From: Diabrotica undecimpunctata
Taxonomy: Eukaryota > Arthropoda > Insecta > Coleoptera > Chrysomelidae
Direction of reading: 5' to 3'
Assembly (NCBI RefSeq): GCF_040954645.1
Contig: NC_092808.1
Location: 113,624,049 to 113,688,048, forward strand
Length of the DNA stretch: 64,000 bases
Each line of letters starts with the position of its first letter. Within the stretch, counting starts at the first letter, position 1. Shown here piece by piece: positions 24,125 to 35,441 of the stretch. The notes under the pieces were generated by a model, which searched no databases, was not told the DNA's origin, and saw only the letters and a program-made list of their open reading frames with translations. A program made the position numbers and the translations under genes.

Positions 24125-26098
24125 CGGCGGGCGTAATTTCGGCCGGTAATCCCTTGGCCTACCTGCATAAATCAAGGGGTACCATTTATGACAGGGGTAA
24201 TTTCGGCCGAGGGGTTGATGTTTACGATGAGATTAAAATATTGGTAATTACGCTTCATAGTTTCTGTAAAATATTAATTGTGTATTTATTTGGAAATACC
24301 TAATCCTGTGTACCTGTCGGAAATACCTTTAATTTACTTATCTCTTTATTCTAATAACTATGTTGTACCTACTTAAGATTATTCCTTTAAATGTATAAAA
24401 TTCACAAATAACAGGTATAAAATTATTATAGCTAGTCAGTATTATAACTTATCTTGAAGCTACTAGTCGATAGAAAGCATAAAATATATTATTTGTATAC
24501 GATGGCATCTGTTTCAGTAATTAAGAGTTCACGCGGTTGTGACTTACTAGTTGTAGAAAAGTTTCAGTTTTGTAAACAGGACGTATTAAAAAGTGGTGAA
24601 GTACGTTGGAGGTGTATAAAGAAAAATTTAAGATGTTTAGCCAAACTGTACACTGTTGGTGCGGAATACACAGTTACTAGAAGTGAATTAATCCACAACC
24701 ACGAGTCCGATGAAACTACGTTGGAGAGAAAAATAGTGACGACTTCATGCAAGCGCAAAGCTGAGGAAAACATATCGGAGAAACCTTCAAAAATTATTAA
24801 AAGCGTTCTTTCAAATCATTTGCCAGAGAATTTGTCATCGATAGATGTCAGTCTAATAAGAAGAAATTTGTACAACAGCCGCCGTAAGCTCTTACCAGCC
24901 CTGCCTAAGGATATTCACGATGTACATTCTGTACTCGATAGTTATGGACCGAAAACCACAACAGGTGAAAATTTTTTGTTTATTAACAGCACAGCTGATA
25001 ATAGCATTGTTTTTTCTTGCCATACAAATATAATAAGTTTATGTAAAATGAAAGATTTTTACATGGATGGCACATTTTCTTATTGTACAAAATATTTTTA
25101 TCAGTTATTTACCATCCATGGACTGGAAAATGGGCATTATGTTCCTCTTTTGTATTGTCTGTTGCCCAATAAGACCAGTGACACATATATGAGACTTTTT
25201 TTGTTGGTAAAATCTAAAATTTTTGAACTTTATAATATTGTTTTTGAACCGAAGGAGGTATTTGTGGATTTTGAAATCGCAATTCATAACGCATTAAAAG
25301 TTGTCTTTCCCAAAACCAAACTAAATGGTTGTAGATTCCACTTGCACCAGGCGTGGTATAGGAAAATACAATCATTAGGGTTTACCCAAATGTATAAAGA
25401 TAAAAACTGCGAGGAAAGCAAATGGCGCACTCATACTTTTGGGCTAACTTATTTAGACCCCTCTGAAGTTGAAGATTGTTTCATATTTGATCTCATGTCA
25501 TACAAACCGGACCATAAACTTATAGATAAATACGCAGACTATTTATTAGAAAACTACAATACGCCAGAATCTCATTTTCCACCAAATATATGGGCATATG
25601 AAAACCCATCAATTAAAAGAACCACAAATGCCTGCGAATCATTCCATTCGCACTTTAATTCTAGTTTTTATTCAAGTCACCCTTCTATATTTATTTTTAT
25701 AGAAAAATTAAAAGATTGTCAGATCGATGCATATTTAAAAATAAAAAATTTAAATATTCCAGCAAAAATTAAAGACAAACAAGTAAAAAACAAACTAAAA
25801 TTTATCGAAAACATGGTAAATATGCTTCGATCTGACAATATTTCTAGAATTAATTTCGTTAAATCTGTATCACATCAAAACGTTTTTTAAAAATTTATAG
25901 TTTACTTAATTTATAGAAATAAGTTGATGTAATAATTTTATTGAAATAAAGAAATATTTTAATATAAAGCATTCTGTTATTTTATTTGATTTGCGGCCGA
26001 AAATACCTATGAGATAAGGAAGCAACTTAAAACCTCCGGCCGAATTTACCTACCGGCTTTTAGTACCTGCTCTTTTTCCGGCCGAAATTACGTCCGCC
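24125..26098 (+). mobile_element. Structurally complete MULE (Mutator-like) transposon
   Basis: The element is 1974 bases and is flanked by a perfect 9-bp target duplication, CGGTTTTTC, at 24116-24124 and 26099-26107. That is the size expected for Mutator-like elements. The terminal inverted repeats of about 21 bases share CGTAATTTCGGCCGG and differ by one base near the tip. Related motifs repeat inside both ends (24197-24209, 25994-26007, 26036-26050), which suggests several transposase binding sites. The single gene is uninterrupted. Confidence 0.93.
24502..25890 (+). CDS. MULE transposase with FLYWCH-like zinc finger, 462 residues
   Basis: I chose the ATG at 24502 (MASVSVIKSS); the upstream extension starts with TTG. 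Residues about 1-65 form a FLYWCH-type finger: the conserved W in VRWRC, cysteines in FCKQ, WRCIKKNLRC, and the H-N-H in LIHNHES. The transposase core follows with YMDGTFSYC (first D), VFVDFEIAIHNAL (second D) and GCRFHLHQAWYRKIQ, the C-x-H-x-x-Q signature of MULEs. NACESFHSHFN supplies a candidate catalytic E. No SWIM finger is evident at the C terminus. The intact frame, the intact ends and the target duplication make it potentially active. FLYWCH plus MULE is a known pairing in insect elements; domestication is unlikely given the flanking repeats. Confidence 0.9.
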   Translation: MASVSVIKSSRGCDLLVVEKFQFCKQDVLKSGEVRWRCIKKNLRCLAKLYTVGAEYTVTRSELIHNHESDETTLERKIVTTSCKRKAEENISEKPSKIIKSVLSNHLPENLSSIDVSLIRRNLYNSRRKLLPALPKDIHDVHSVLDSYGPKTTTGENFLFINSTADNSIVFSCHTNIISLCKMKDFYMDGTFSYCTKYFYQLFTIHGLENGHYVPLLYCLLPNKTSDTYMRLFLLVKSKIFELYNIVFEPKEVFVDFEIAIHNALKVVFPKTKLNGCRFHLHQAWYRKIQSLGFTQMYKDKNCEESKWRTHTFGLTYLDPSEVEDCFIFDLMSYKPDHKLIDKYADYLLENYNTPESHFPPNIWAYENPSIKRTTNACESFHSHFNSSFYSSHPSIFIFIEKLKDCQIDAYLKIKNLNIPAKIKDKQVKNKLKFIENMVNMLRSDNISRINFVKSVSHQNVF

Positions 26099-26957
26099 CG
26101 GTTTTTCATGAACTACTAATCTCTCTGTTTATTACTTCTTCTGGTTTACACAAGCTTAAACTTGCGCTAGCTAGTACAAGGATGGACATTTTTTTTGGAT
26201 TATAAATAATGATCCTGATTTTTTGACAGTTTTTCTTACTGAAACTTATAACAACTTAATATTAAAGCATTTTTTACTAAAACAAGTACGAAAACTGCTG
26301 AAAAAACACCCGTGCAATGGTTAAATAATGAATTAAGGTCTTACAGATCTAAAATGTTTCTCTTATTGAACACCTTGCAGATGCCACTAAGGATACTGAT
26401 TTGTTCAAAGTATAAACAACAAAAATTTAAATATAATCCGCAATTACAAACTGCTAAAAAGTCAGCTTACTGTGATTTTATTGATAATTTCAATACTAAA
26501 CCTGGAGACTGCTAGAAAATGGTAAATTTCGAAAGAGACAACTCAAGATCTAGTTCGGTACAACCTGATTTACCTCCAGACGAAATAAATCAATTTTTTT
26601 GCTACAATTGTAGAAAATATAATAAAATCTATTTTCTTTATTAATGTGTCGATATCCTCTTCAATTACAGAAATTATCCTTCTCGAAGCAAGTCCTTTTT
26701 TCGTCCCGTTATGGAAGAAGAGGTCTCTCAAATAATAAAGTCTCTTAGTAATTCTAATTGTGCACTAAATTAATAGCAAAATTTTACAAGAAACTTACCA
26801 AATAGTTATAACACCTTTCACTCATCTTATTAATTTAATTCTATTAATTCGAGTATTTCCAGAAGTACTAAAATACTTAAGTACTACCTACAAAAAAGGT
26901 GATTCCTCAAAAACTGACAATTACACACCCCTAAGCACTGTTTCTCCTTTTGGGAAA

Positions 26958-28410
26958 GTGATTGAAAAGGTTATTAAACAACAATTTTATTCCTATTTTG
27001 AGTCAAATAATTACTTTAGCAACTCACAATATGGATTCAGAAGTGCTCGTTCTACTACGAACGCGGTATTTAATGTTGTGAGCGAGGTGATTGAGGAGTC
27101 TGAACGCAACAATCACACAGCAATTTCTCTTTACGACTTGTCGAATGCTTTTGACTGCGTTTCACACAACATTTTGCTAAACAAATTAAATAACTATGGA
27201 ATTAGGGGTAATCTCTCTTAAGCTTATAACTTCTTATCTACAGTCCATCTAATTTACTTACCGTTGCATGTCATTATCATTGACAGAGATCGAAGTTGAC
27301 ATAGTTGCCAAAGTATAAAAAAAATCCTAAATCCATTTTAAATCAAATAGGTTACATAATTATTGCAAATGTGGATTATACAATAAAACAAATTAATATT
27401 TATTGTAAATAAATAGAAACAAAATAAGAGTTAAGAAATAATCTTGTTAAAAACAATTTGAGCCGCTTGTATGCCTCGTATAAAGATGTAAAATGGAATA
27501 CTTAAACAAAAACAACACTTTTTTCATTACTTATTAACATTTGTCAATACCGCAACTATCAAATAAGTGTTACCAATCTATGCCAAAATATCACCTTCGT
27601 TCGATTACAGTTACAGTGTGTTCCGAACAAATGTTCTTCATAAAAACGCTTTATAGTGCATTTATACAAATTAAATGAAACATATTATTGTGTATTTCTT
27701 TAAGTTAACATTAATAGAAATCTTTAAATATTATTTCTACTCGTATGTAATAAAATATGTCTAGTGGCTGTAATGCCGGTGTACTCGGCAAAGTGATTCT
27801 AAAAAAGAACACACCTACCGCCTAAATATTTTGTGTTGGTATCATGTGACTTCGCGGGCTATGACGCAGATGACGTGCAACGGTAAGTAAATTAGTTGAA
27901 GTATATGTGCAGATACCAGGCGATAATGTCTAAAGGTCATCGCTCCGATTTTCTGCCATGAAATATGGAGTCCCATAAGGTTCGGTCTTAGGACCTCTTT
28001 AGTTTATTATTTATGTCGATTTTGCGATATCGAAAAACGATTTGCCTAAATTTATATCGTCCTACAAATCCATACAATTCGCAGATGATACAACATACGT
28101 TATACCAAGAAAAAATAATCATGATTTAAATATGTCTTATGAGGAAGTTTCTACTAAATCTAGTACATGATTTGCTGCAAACAAACTAAAACCTAACTCT
28201 GATAAAACGCAAAATTTGGTTATATTTGCAAGTAATTTACACAATAATCCCGATAACAAAGAGACTGTTAAGCTGTTCGTAATATCCTTAGATAATCGAC
28301 TGAACTGGTCGGCATATATCTCACAACTAAAGAAAAAGCTATCAAGTTCATTATTTGTTATGCGCCAACTAGCAAGGGTTGTCAACTTTGAATTATATTT
28401 GAAATATTAA
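26958..28410 (+). pseudogene. LINE reverse transcriptase pseudogene
   Basis: RT motifs 1-3 lie in the open segment 26958-27221. Motif 4 (GSVLGP) and the catalytic box, here FADD rather than YADD, lie after the MITE at about 27975-28100. Motif 7 and the thumb are in 28216-28410. At least three in-frame stops and the 647-bp insertion interrupt it. It catalysed target-primed reverse transcription in its ancestor. Confidence 0.72.
27249..27895. mobile_element. 647-bp MITE in the LINE RT
   Basis: Terminal inverted repeats of 26 bases with one mismatch, starting CTAATTTACTTACCGTTGCA, lie at 27249-27274 and 27870-27895. No clear target duplication could be read, and the LINE reading continues on either side. 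It is non-coding, and its superfamily is undetermined. Confidence 0.75.
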
Positions 28411-29000
28411 AAATGACATATTTTTCTTTATTCCACTCCCATCTAAACTATGGTTTAATCATATGGGACAATTCAACAAATGCACTTTAAATTTCTAAAA
28501 TGCAAAAGAAAGCTATCAGGATTTTAGCAGGGGTTTATCTAGAACTGCCGACCTTTCTTTATCAAATTCAAAATGATGCCGCTACCTTATCTGTTGATAT
28601 TTCAAGTTCTAACTGAAATTCGCAGTAAACGGACCAATTTAATAAAGCAGTTTGATTTATTAAACAACAACAACAAATGGCTGTAGATTACGTGTTTCAG
28701 ACTACAATTGCCTTAATTATAACTATTACAATATTTTACCAAAAAGTATTAAACAGATAAGCTGTAATAGTTTCAAAAAGTTGTCAAAAAATATCTTCTA
28801 AAACATTGTTTTTACTGCTCAGAAGAATATATGACTCATTGCAGAACATCCACTGAACTACTTACCGGAACTTTACCATAAATCTTTTTCAGTTTAATAT
28901 GTCTTCTTGTTTGTGATAGTTGCCTTTTATATTCCTTATTGATATACTATGTATTTTTTTTTTGACTTGCTACAAACAGTATTTGTATTTGTTATGTAGT

Positions 29001-29894
29001 TAAATAGAAAAATTCTAAACTCTGTAATATCGGCACGCGTTTATTTCCAAAGAATGTTAATATTTTTGAATATATGGAACTGTAGAGACATTGTGAATTG
29101 TTTAACTCCGCAAGAACAGATGTGTTGGTTCTTGTGGCAGTCCAAGGACGTCAAAGTGTTTGTTCGAAATGTTTCTTCAACACCACCATACCTAATTTTG
29201 AGATACTTGGCTAATAAAAAGAATCAGAAAAAGATCCTTTAGTAAGTAATAAACTACGTAAGTAAGTTAAAATATTTTAAGTAACTAATTCATTTTTGAA
29301 CTAATAATATTAGTTTAAAAGTCTATTAATATATTAACAACTGATAGAAATATCTCTATATGTAAAGTAAATAGAACTCAAACAAACTTACATATTAAAT
29401 AAAACTAGCTATAAACTAATATAGGAAGTAACAAAGAACATACGAAATATAATTAGATTAGAAATATTATCATATATATTGTTATTATGATGTCCGTATT
29501 AAGTTCTGCAATCAAGGTATTTGTGGGAGAAATAACCTATTCGCCTGAACAATCAAAAGTGGTAAACGAAATATCAACACCTCATGAATTAGAAACCATT
29601 AAGAATGATACGAGTTATAAGTCAGATATATGAAGATAGAGGCTTAAAAGCATACTTGACAAAAATCTGGATATCTTCATACTTGGAATTTTGAATATTT
29701 AAATTAATATAATAATTGAATGAATGAAAAAGAGAAGTATTTTAAAAAATTTTAAAATATTTAAATTCTAGATTAGCGCTTTCGGCTTATTCTAAAAAAA
29801 CCGTCCTCAGAGCTATAGTCAAAAATTAAAAAATTACAACTTGTCAAGAGGGATCCCATTGGAAACATGATATGAAGATGTGGACTTATCTGCA
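29001..29894. other. Unassigned stretch, possibly the decayed start of the hAT relic
   Basis: A 62-residue open frame at 29054-29242 has no secure match. A BED-finger start of the following hAT gene could lie here but could not be demonstrated. Confidence 0.35.
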
Positions 29895-30560
29895 CTCATA
29901 TTGGCATATGTTCGTTTTAGTATGGACCAAGAAATCCAATAAGAATTATTTCTACAAGAAGTTTGGCAAAAGACACAAAAGGTGAATCTATGTTCAATAT
30001 TTTGAAAGATTATTTAACTGAAAAAGCGATCCCGTTATCAAATATAATATTAGCAGCAGAAAATGATTCACTTGCCACGTTTGGACGTTTTCTAAAGTAT
30101 TCGAGTCAAAATACAATCGGCGTATGCGCAATTCAATATGTCATTCATAGACAACATTTAGTAGCTAAAAACTTTAATTCGTAATAAATATAGGAAATAA
30201 TATTAGTAGCAAAGCATTACATTCTAGATTGATTACGTAGTTTTGTCAAAAAAATGATGAGGAATTTCATAGATTACTCCTCCACACTGAAGTACACTGG
30301 CTTTCGAAAGTGATATGTTTGGCAAGATTTTTTTCACTTTTTAGAAGTGTTTTTCAGTTTTTGTATAGAAAAGATCTCTATTTAAACCACCACTTAATTA
30401 GATGAATACCAGATATTGCTTATTTATCATATTTGTTTACAAAATTTAATAACGGTAACTTGCAGTTCACAAGGTGACAGTTCTAATTTAAAAAGGCAAA
30501 GTCTATCATTGCAGTTTTTATTGACAAAATAATTCAATGAAGCTATAGTTACAGTAAAAT
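29895..30560 (+). pseudogene. hAT-like (ZBED5/SCAND3-type) transposase relic
   Basis: The open piece 29963-30184 contains KGESMFNILKDYLTEKAIPL, then ILAAENDSLATFGRFLKY and IQYVIHRQHLVAKNF. It matches the catalytic region of ZBED5/SCAND3-type hAT transposases, in which a C-T-D-G-A-A-A-M box precedes a C-x-I-H-R motif. Here the aspartate box is degraded to AENDSLA. After a stop, further frames around 30260-30310 give EEFHRLLLHTEVHWLSK, which matches the next conserved block. Multiple frameshifts show that it is dead. No hAT ends or 8-bp duplication were found. Confidence 0.65.
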
Positions 30561-30639
30561 GTGGTTTTATTCGAAATGTGGCTTTATCGTTGAATCCTGA
30601 AGATATCCTATACCAACCACGTTAATAACCAGAACGTTT

Positions 30640-30917
30640 TATTAAGAATGAAAAAAGGAAAAGAGTTGTTAACCACAATAAAAACAGCCAAAATCGAATA
30701 CTTAGGTCACATCATAAGGAACAGCGAAAAATATGGGTTGTTGCAATTAATTCTACAAGAAAAAGTAGATGGAAAACGGGTACCAGGAAAGAGAAGGATT
30801 TCCTAGCTGAAAAATCTACATGTGTGGTTCAACACAACAACCACAAATCTTTTCAGATCAGCAGTTTGCAAAATACAGATTGCCATGATGGTCGCTGTAA
30901 TGTATGACTCTTTAGGA
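30640..30917 (+). pseudogene. RTE-like LINE C-terminal fragment
   Basis: The frame reads KGKELLTTIKTAKIEYLGHI, IRNSEKYGLLQLILQEKVDG and KRVPGKRR before a stop, then KIQIAMMVAV. This is the C-terminal region of RTE-like proteins, also seen at 40480-40735. It is truncated at the right, where the LTR of a second gypsy element begins at 30919. Confidence 0.7.
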
Positions 30918-30918
30918 C

Positions 30919-31131
30919 TGTGGGACATAATATAACATAAAGCTACTTAAAATAGGTTTTATTAAGCTTTATAAGGCTATATAAATTAACATTGTTATTC
31001 TTGATCACATGGAGTCCCTAACCTAAGTGTGTTGTTAATGTCTGGTTGTCATGTCACAGTTGTCACTTGTGGTTCCGTTTACCAAGTGCAACGTTGCTAA
31101 GTATATGCGTACATAAGAACCATACATATCA
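30919..31131 (-). repeat. Putative 3' LTR of gypsy element 2
   Basis: TG and CA termini directly follow a polypurine tract on the minus strand. The partner LTR is absent, so the limits rest on these signals alone. Confidence 0.6.
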
Positions 31132-31257
31132 CGTCCCCTTTAATAAAACAAAATAAACTAAAAATAATTCACATCATATATCATAAGTACATAAATAACA
31201 ATAATTCACAAATATATCAATAGGTAAATCTATCAGGAGGGGAATGACTCTACTACT

Positions 31258-32638
31258 TCAGGAGGTTTTTAAACTAGGTGAAGTACTGTATAATGTAGAA
31301 GGTACATTAATGTCATTGATGGGTGATGTTCTATTAGATGTTAAAGGTACATCAATGTCTGTGATAGTCTTATTTGTTTTACAGTCTTTTGTATGATCGG
31401 GTACATCTGGACAAAGAACTGTTCTAGTATCTCCCATACTTGTCCTTCGAGTAGTCACAATATCATCTTCATGACTAGCTTTCACATATGCTTGCTCACA
31501 ATTTGCATAAGCATGTTGCTGTGCTTCTGACCGTACAGGTCTAAGATAGTGTCTATTACGTCTATAATCAGTATCATTTACTTTAACCACATAATCCCTT
31601 GATCCTTTCTTTGCCACAACCACTCCAGGGTTCCATTTCCTTTTCTTTTCTTGAAGTAAAATTTGTTGTCCAGATTTTAATTCTGGTAACCTATTTGTTC
31701 CTTTGTCATAATAGTGTTTTTGATTTCTTTGATTTTCTGTCAATTGTGTAAAATATCTTTTATTAGAATATCTGGGCTTTAGAAATTCCATACTGACTGG
31801 TAAGTTGGTTCTGAAATTTCTTCCAGTTATTAACACACAAGGAGCAGGTAAATTTTGTAATTGGAGTTGTATTATAATTTAATACAGCTAGAAATGGATC
31901 TTTCTTAGTTTGTACAGATTTTAAAAACTAGTTTTTTATTGTTTGTATTGTTCTTTCCACCATGCCATTGCTACGAGGATAATGTGGACTTGATGTTGTT
32001 ACTTTAATATTATACATAAGGACAAAATTTAAAAATTCATGAGAACTGAATGGAGGACCATTATCAGAAAATATTTCACAAGGCAGTCCATTAATAGCAA
32101 ACATATTTTTTAATTGTGTTACAACACTGCTAGCCGTTTTGTTCATTAGTTTGTTAACAATTGCAAACTTCGAAAAATAATCAACCACAACTAAAAAGTC
32201 TTGTGAGGCTACCCTCATAAAATCAATACCAATTTTTTGCCAAGGTATTTCAGGTACATGTGATTTTAATGGCTCCCTACTGTTGCTCTTATAGCTCATT
32301 TGACAAGTCAGACAGTTCAGAACAATGTTTTCTATATCCTTCATCAATCCCGGATAATAAATTGCTTCTTGAGCCTTCTTCTTACATGGAACTACACCCT
32401 GATGAGATTGATGTATAACATCAAGAAATTCACCCTTCAATTCTTCAAGAATAATTAACCTTTTTTTATAAAACAATACATTCTTTAATAAATATATATC
32501 ATGTCTATGAGACCAGAATTTTTTCGCCTCAGAAGGTACAGAGCTTTTATGCTCAGGCCACCCATTTAAAACATAATATTTAACTTTTTGTAAAAATGGG
32601 TCAGTATCAATTGCATTTTGTAATCTTTTTTCATTTTA
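31258..32638 (-). pseudogene. Gypsy integrase pseudogene (partial)
   Basis: Two open pieces (32476 to 31928 and 31836 to 31258) are separated by a frame break near 31850-31930. Similarity extends upstream to about 32638. The zinc finger shows HQSHQGVVPC and CLTCQMSY. The catalytic core shows PWQKIGIDFM (first D), EIFSDNGPPFSSHEF (second D) and SPHYPRSNGMVERTIQTIKN with the catalytic E. The second piece is the C-terminal domain (SGQQILLQEKKRKWNPGVVV), which binds DNA. The three catalytic acids are all present, so decay is mild. No RT or RNase H precedes it. Confidence 0.8.
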
Positions 32639-32640
32639 TT

Positions 32641-32982
32641 TTGATGTTGCTACAATAGACTACAATAAAATAATAAAAAACCAACAACTCGGATTATTTT
32701 GTAAATTTTCATTTTATTTTAAAATTTAGCATTTTTACGTATATTGCATATATTTAATAAGACTAACGGGGAGTTTTTAAATATCTCAAAAATAAAAAGG
32801 AAATTCATATTGGGATTCGAACTCACATATACCAGCGTATAAACCAAACAGGTAAGAAATTTGACAATTAGACATGACACTGACGTATTTCAAAATTAAT
32901 TGACAGTTCTCGGTCATACAGTAATTTATTGTAATTATTATTTTGAAATACAAAAGCCTAAAATAATTTTATGAACATTTAA
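32641..32982. other. Spacer with a possible SINE B-box
   Basis: On the minus strand, GAGTTCGAATCCC (32812-32824) is a good pol III B-box, but no A-box was found at the right distance. Otherwise unassigned. Confidence 0.3.
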
Positions 32983-35310
32983 CCCTTAAATGCCCGTGAT
33001 ATGAAAATAACCATAAATGCCCATGTGGGGTCTCCTAGGGACCCCACTAAAATTTTCAATTTAGTAACGTCATTTAGCACTGACTAAAAGGAAAACACGG
33101 TTAAAAATAATTTTAAGCATATTTGAATAATTTTTATTTATTTTTCATACAAAATTAACGGCTTTTCTAGAAACAAATTATTTTTAATTCGAACAAAATT
33201 AAAATTAAATAATAATATAAGCATATAACTTTTAGTTGCAATTTTTACATACAATAGTTTTTTCTTCTTTTCTGTGCACCTGGCATATAAATTTTTTGTA
33301 AAAAGAGCAAACGCTATTCACTTTTCTGTCACAGTTTCGCGGACACTGGTAACAACGAGCACGTTTCTTAGCTGAATGGACGGATTGAGTTGCAACTTCG
33401 GTAGTTGGGTTTACCATTGGTATGCCACAATCTTTTAGAGCAGATTTTACATAGGCTTTATGTTTTATATATTTCGCTCTTTTTTCCATGTTGTTTCGAG
33501 CAAGCTCAGCCCCTAATTGTAACAGGAAAATACGTCTTCGTGAAAAATTATTTTTCTTCCAATCAGGATTTTTTCAATGTATAAAATATAGGCATTTAGT
33601 GCACATATGTCTATAATATTCATAAAGAGCCTGAATGGCCAACGAGCAGTTCTTCTTTTACAGGAATATTCCCTAATCAGTTTGTCGGCATTATCAACAC
33701 CACCCTTGGTATTATTATAGTCTAAAATCATCAAGGGTTTGTTTTGAGAGTCTTGACAAATTATATCACTATCGTGTTGACTTGAAAGAAGATGTACCAT
33801 CCTGTGTATTTTAGGTATGTACGAAACCATAGCTAATTCTTTAGTAAAAGCAAATATTGATGACTCCGCAGGTCTTTTTGTCAAACTTAGTTGTGGTGGT
33901 GTATCAGGTTTATTTTTGCGGACGGTCCCAAGTAAAGTAAGGTTTTTAGATAAAAGATATTGAGCAAGAGGAACACTGGTAAAAAAGTTGTCAGTTGTAA
34001 TTCCTCTCCAACTGCCATGATATGGTTCCACCAGATCTTTCACAATACGAAATCCCTGATTTTTCTCTATTCTACCACCTGGTAGTTTTCCAAGGTACAC
34101 CTGAAGTTTTGATAAATAAGATGTTTTAACATCCGCGGCAGCCCAAATTTTTATCCCATAGCGGCAAGGTTTTGATTTTATATATTGTCTAAAAGGACAC
34201 TTTCCTCTAAAACTCACTAACTGTTCGTCAACGGTTATATGTTCGTATGGTTCAAAGGCTTTGTCACAGTTAGAGACGAACATGTCCCAAATTACTCGGA
34301 TCGCCGCTAACTTATCCTGTTCCTTCCGCTCCACCCTGGTCACTTTGTCATCAAACCTCAAGAAACTCGATAATTCTTCAAATCGGTTCCTAGCGAATGC
34401 GGCTGTAAAAAATGACCGGCGTATTGAGGTGTCTGTAGACCATATCTCTCGTGTCGATTCTTTCCCACACCTTAAAGCACCAGCTTTGATAAGTGCTCCT
34501 AAAAAGCTATCCAGTTCATTGTTGGTAAGTACCGTCCATTCTTTCTTGTTATTCGGATGTTTTTCGTTCCACTCTTGATAACGCCTAACAGCTTTTTCAT
34601 TAGTATGAAGGCATATGACATTCTTCATCTCTTCGGTCAAAAATAAATTGAAATAGTCTAAAAACGTGTTGGAATTTTTACTATAGTTTGTTAAGCCTGG
34701 ATGTACATTTATAATATTTTTTTGTTGCCTCTTGGATCTCACGAAAGGTAGGCTATTCCACTGCATTCCAGATTTGGATGTATATGTTGGACCACTAACC
34801 TCACTAATATTATCGTCCACTTCGGTAGGTTCTGCATCTGATTCCTCGTCACTGTTGACTTCTAAATTGTCCTCAGTTTCCGAAACATCTTCCTCAAAAA
34901 CATCTTGCTCTTCGTTATCTGATTCGTCGGTAATCTCATAGTCGAAATCGGAGTCTGATATCCCTTCTTCTATATTTCGGATAATTTTTTCATGTTCTTG
35001 GTCGCTTATTGTCATTTTCATTCTCTTACGGTCCATTTTTCAATGTAAACTGACGAAAAATGTTAAAAATAATAAAAATATTCTGGTGCCTCTAAATGCC
35101 CAATCGGGGTCACAGCGAGACCCCACTTATCTAAATCTCTCTTACAGACCACTGCACCTCACGAATGTTCGTGGTATACTAACAGAAAACGTAGGAGACA
35201 CGTCCACACAAATAGCTGATTGCGCGGTTGCCAAATGTTTCAAATAAAGATATTATAGCCAAAAATGTATGTCTGGGGTCCCATAGTGACCCCGATTGGG
35301 CATTTAAGGG
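32983..35310 (-). mobile_element. piggyBac-like DNA transposon 2, near-intact
   Basis: TTAA lies at 32979-32982 and 35311-35314. Between them the 13-base terminal inverted repeat CCCTTAAATGCCC is exact at both ends. A second TGCCC-plus-GGGGTC block recurs inside each end (around 33020-33045 and 35097-35125). The length is 2328 bases. The transposase gene is complete apart from a single one-base shift in a homopolymer. This is the youngest-looking of the three piggyBac-like elements. Confidence 0.93.
33232..35036 (-). pseudogene. piggyBac-like transposase with one frameshift
   Basis: The gene starts MDRKRMKMTISDQ at 35036 and is open for about 490 residues. An acidic N terminus (EEQDVFEEDVSETED) precedes the core. 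The three catalytic aspartates are visible in HITVDEQLVSF, GITTDNFFTS and KGGVDNADKL, and the conserved W-P-F-R follows. Near 33569-33574 a run of six T on the plus strand marks where the true frame shifts by one base. After the shift the frame continues without a stop through LLQLGAELARNN to the C-terminal finger (RARCYQC, then CSFYKKFICQVHRK, ending VCKNC) at 33232. The published-looking stop at 33513 is therefore an artefact of the shift. It may be a real mutation or a homopolymer sequencing error. Confidence 0.92.
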
Positions 35311-35356
35311 TTAATAAATAATACAAAACATATCACATAAATAATAATATTAATAA

Positions 35357-35409
35357 ATATTATATTATATATATGTATATAATATTATATATAATATATA
35401 TAAAATTAA

Positions 35410-35441
<32 letters not shown>
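35357..35441. repeat. (TA)n-rich low-complexity tract
   Basis: Imperfect TA repeats with ATT interruptions, not obviously tied to an element. Confidence 0.85.

Larger units (their letters stand above)
26280..29000 (+). mobile_element. Degenerate Jockey/CR1-like LINE
   Basis: The RT core reads through several frames: RPVMEEEVSQIIKSLSNSNC near 26700, then an intact piece at 26958-27221 with VIEKVI-type entry, SQYGFRSARSTTNAVFNV and YDLSNAFDCVSHNILL. The RT resumes after an inserted MITE (27249-27895) with YGVP-stop-GSVLGP near 27970. A degenerate FADDTTYVIP block follows near 28080, then the C-terminal region around 28216-28410 (DNRLNWSAYISQLKKKLSSS). Stops throughout show a dead copy. Its 3' border is uncertain and is set near 29000, where the pattern fades. 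Confidence 0.75.
30919..32640 (-). mobile_element. 3' end of a second Ty3/gypsy element (integrase plus LTR)
   Basis: The order on the minus strand is integrase, a polypurine stretch (AAAGGGGAC at 31133-31141) and an LTR-like block of 213 bases (31131 to 30919) that starts TGATATG and ends CCCACA. Everything upstream of the integrase is missing, so it is a truncated copy, unrelated by sequence to the element at 12007-19718. Confidence 0.75.

Noticed and set aside
24454..24501. Upstream extension of the MULE transposase
   Set aside because: It starts at TTG and adds no conserved residues; the ATG at 24502 directly precedes the FLYWCH-like domain.
34261..34578. Plus-strand open frames inside piggyBac element 2 (also 34732-34941)
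   Set aside because: They are opposite-strand shadows of the transposase gene.
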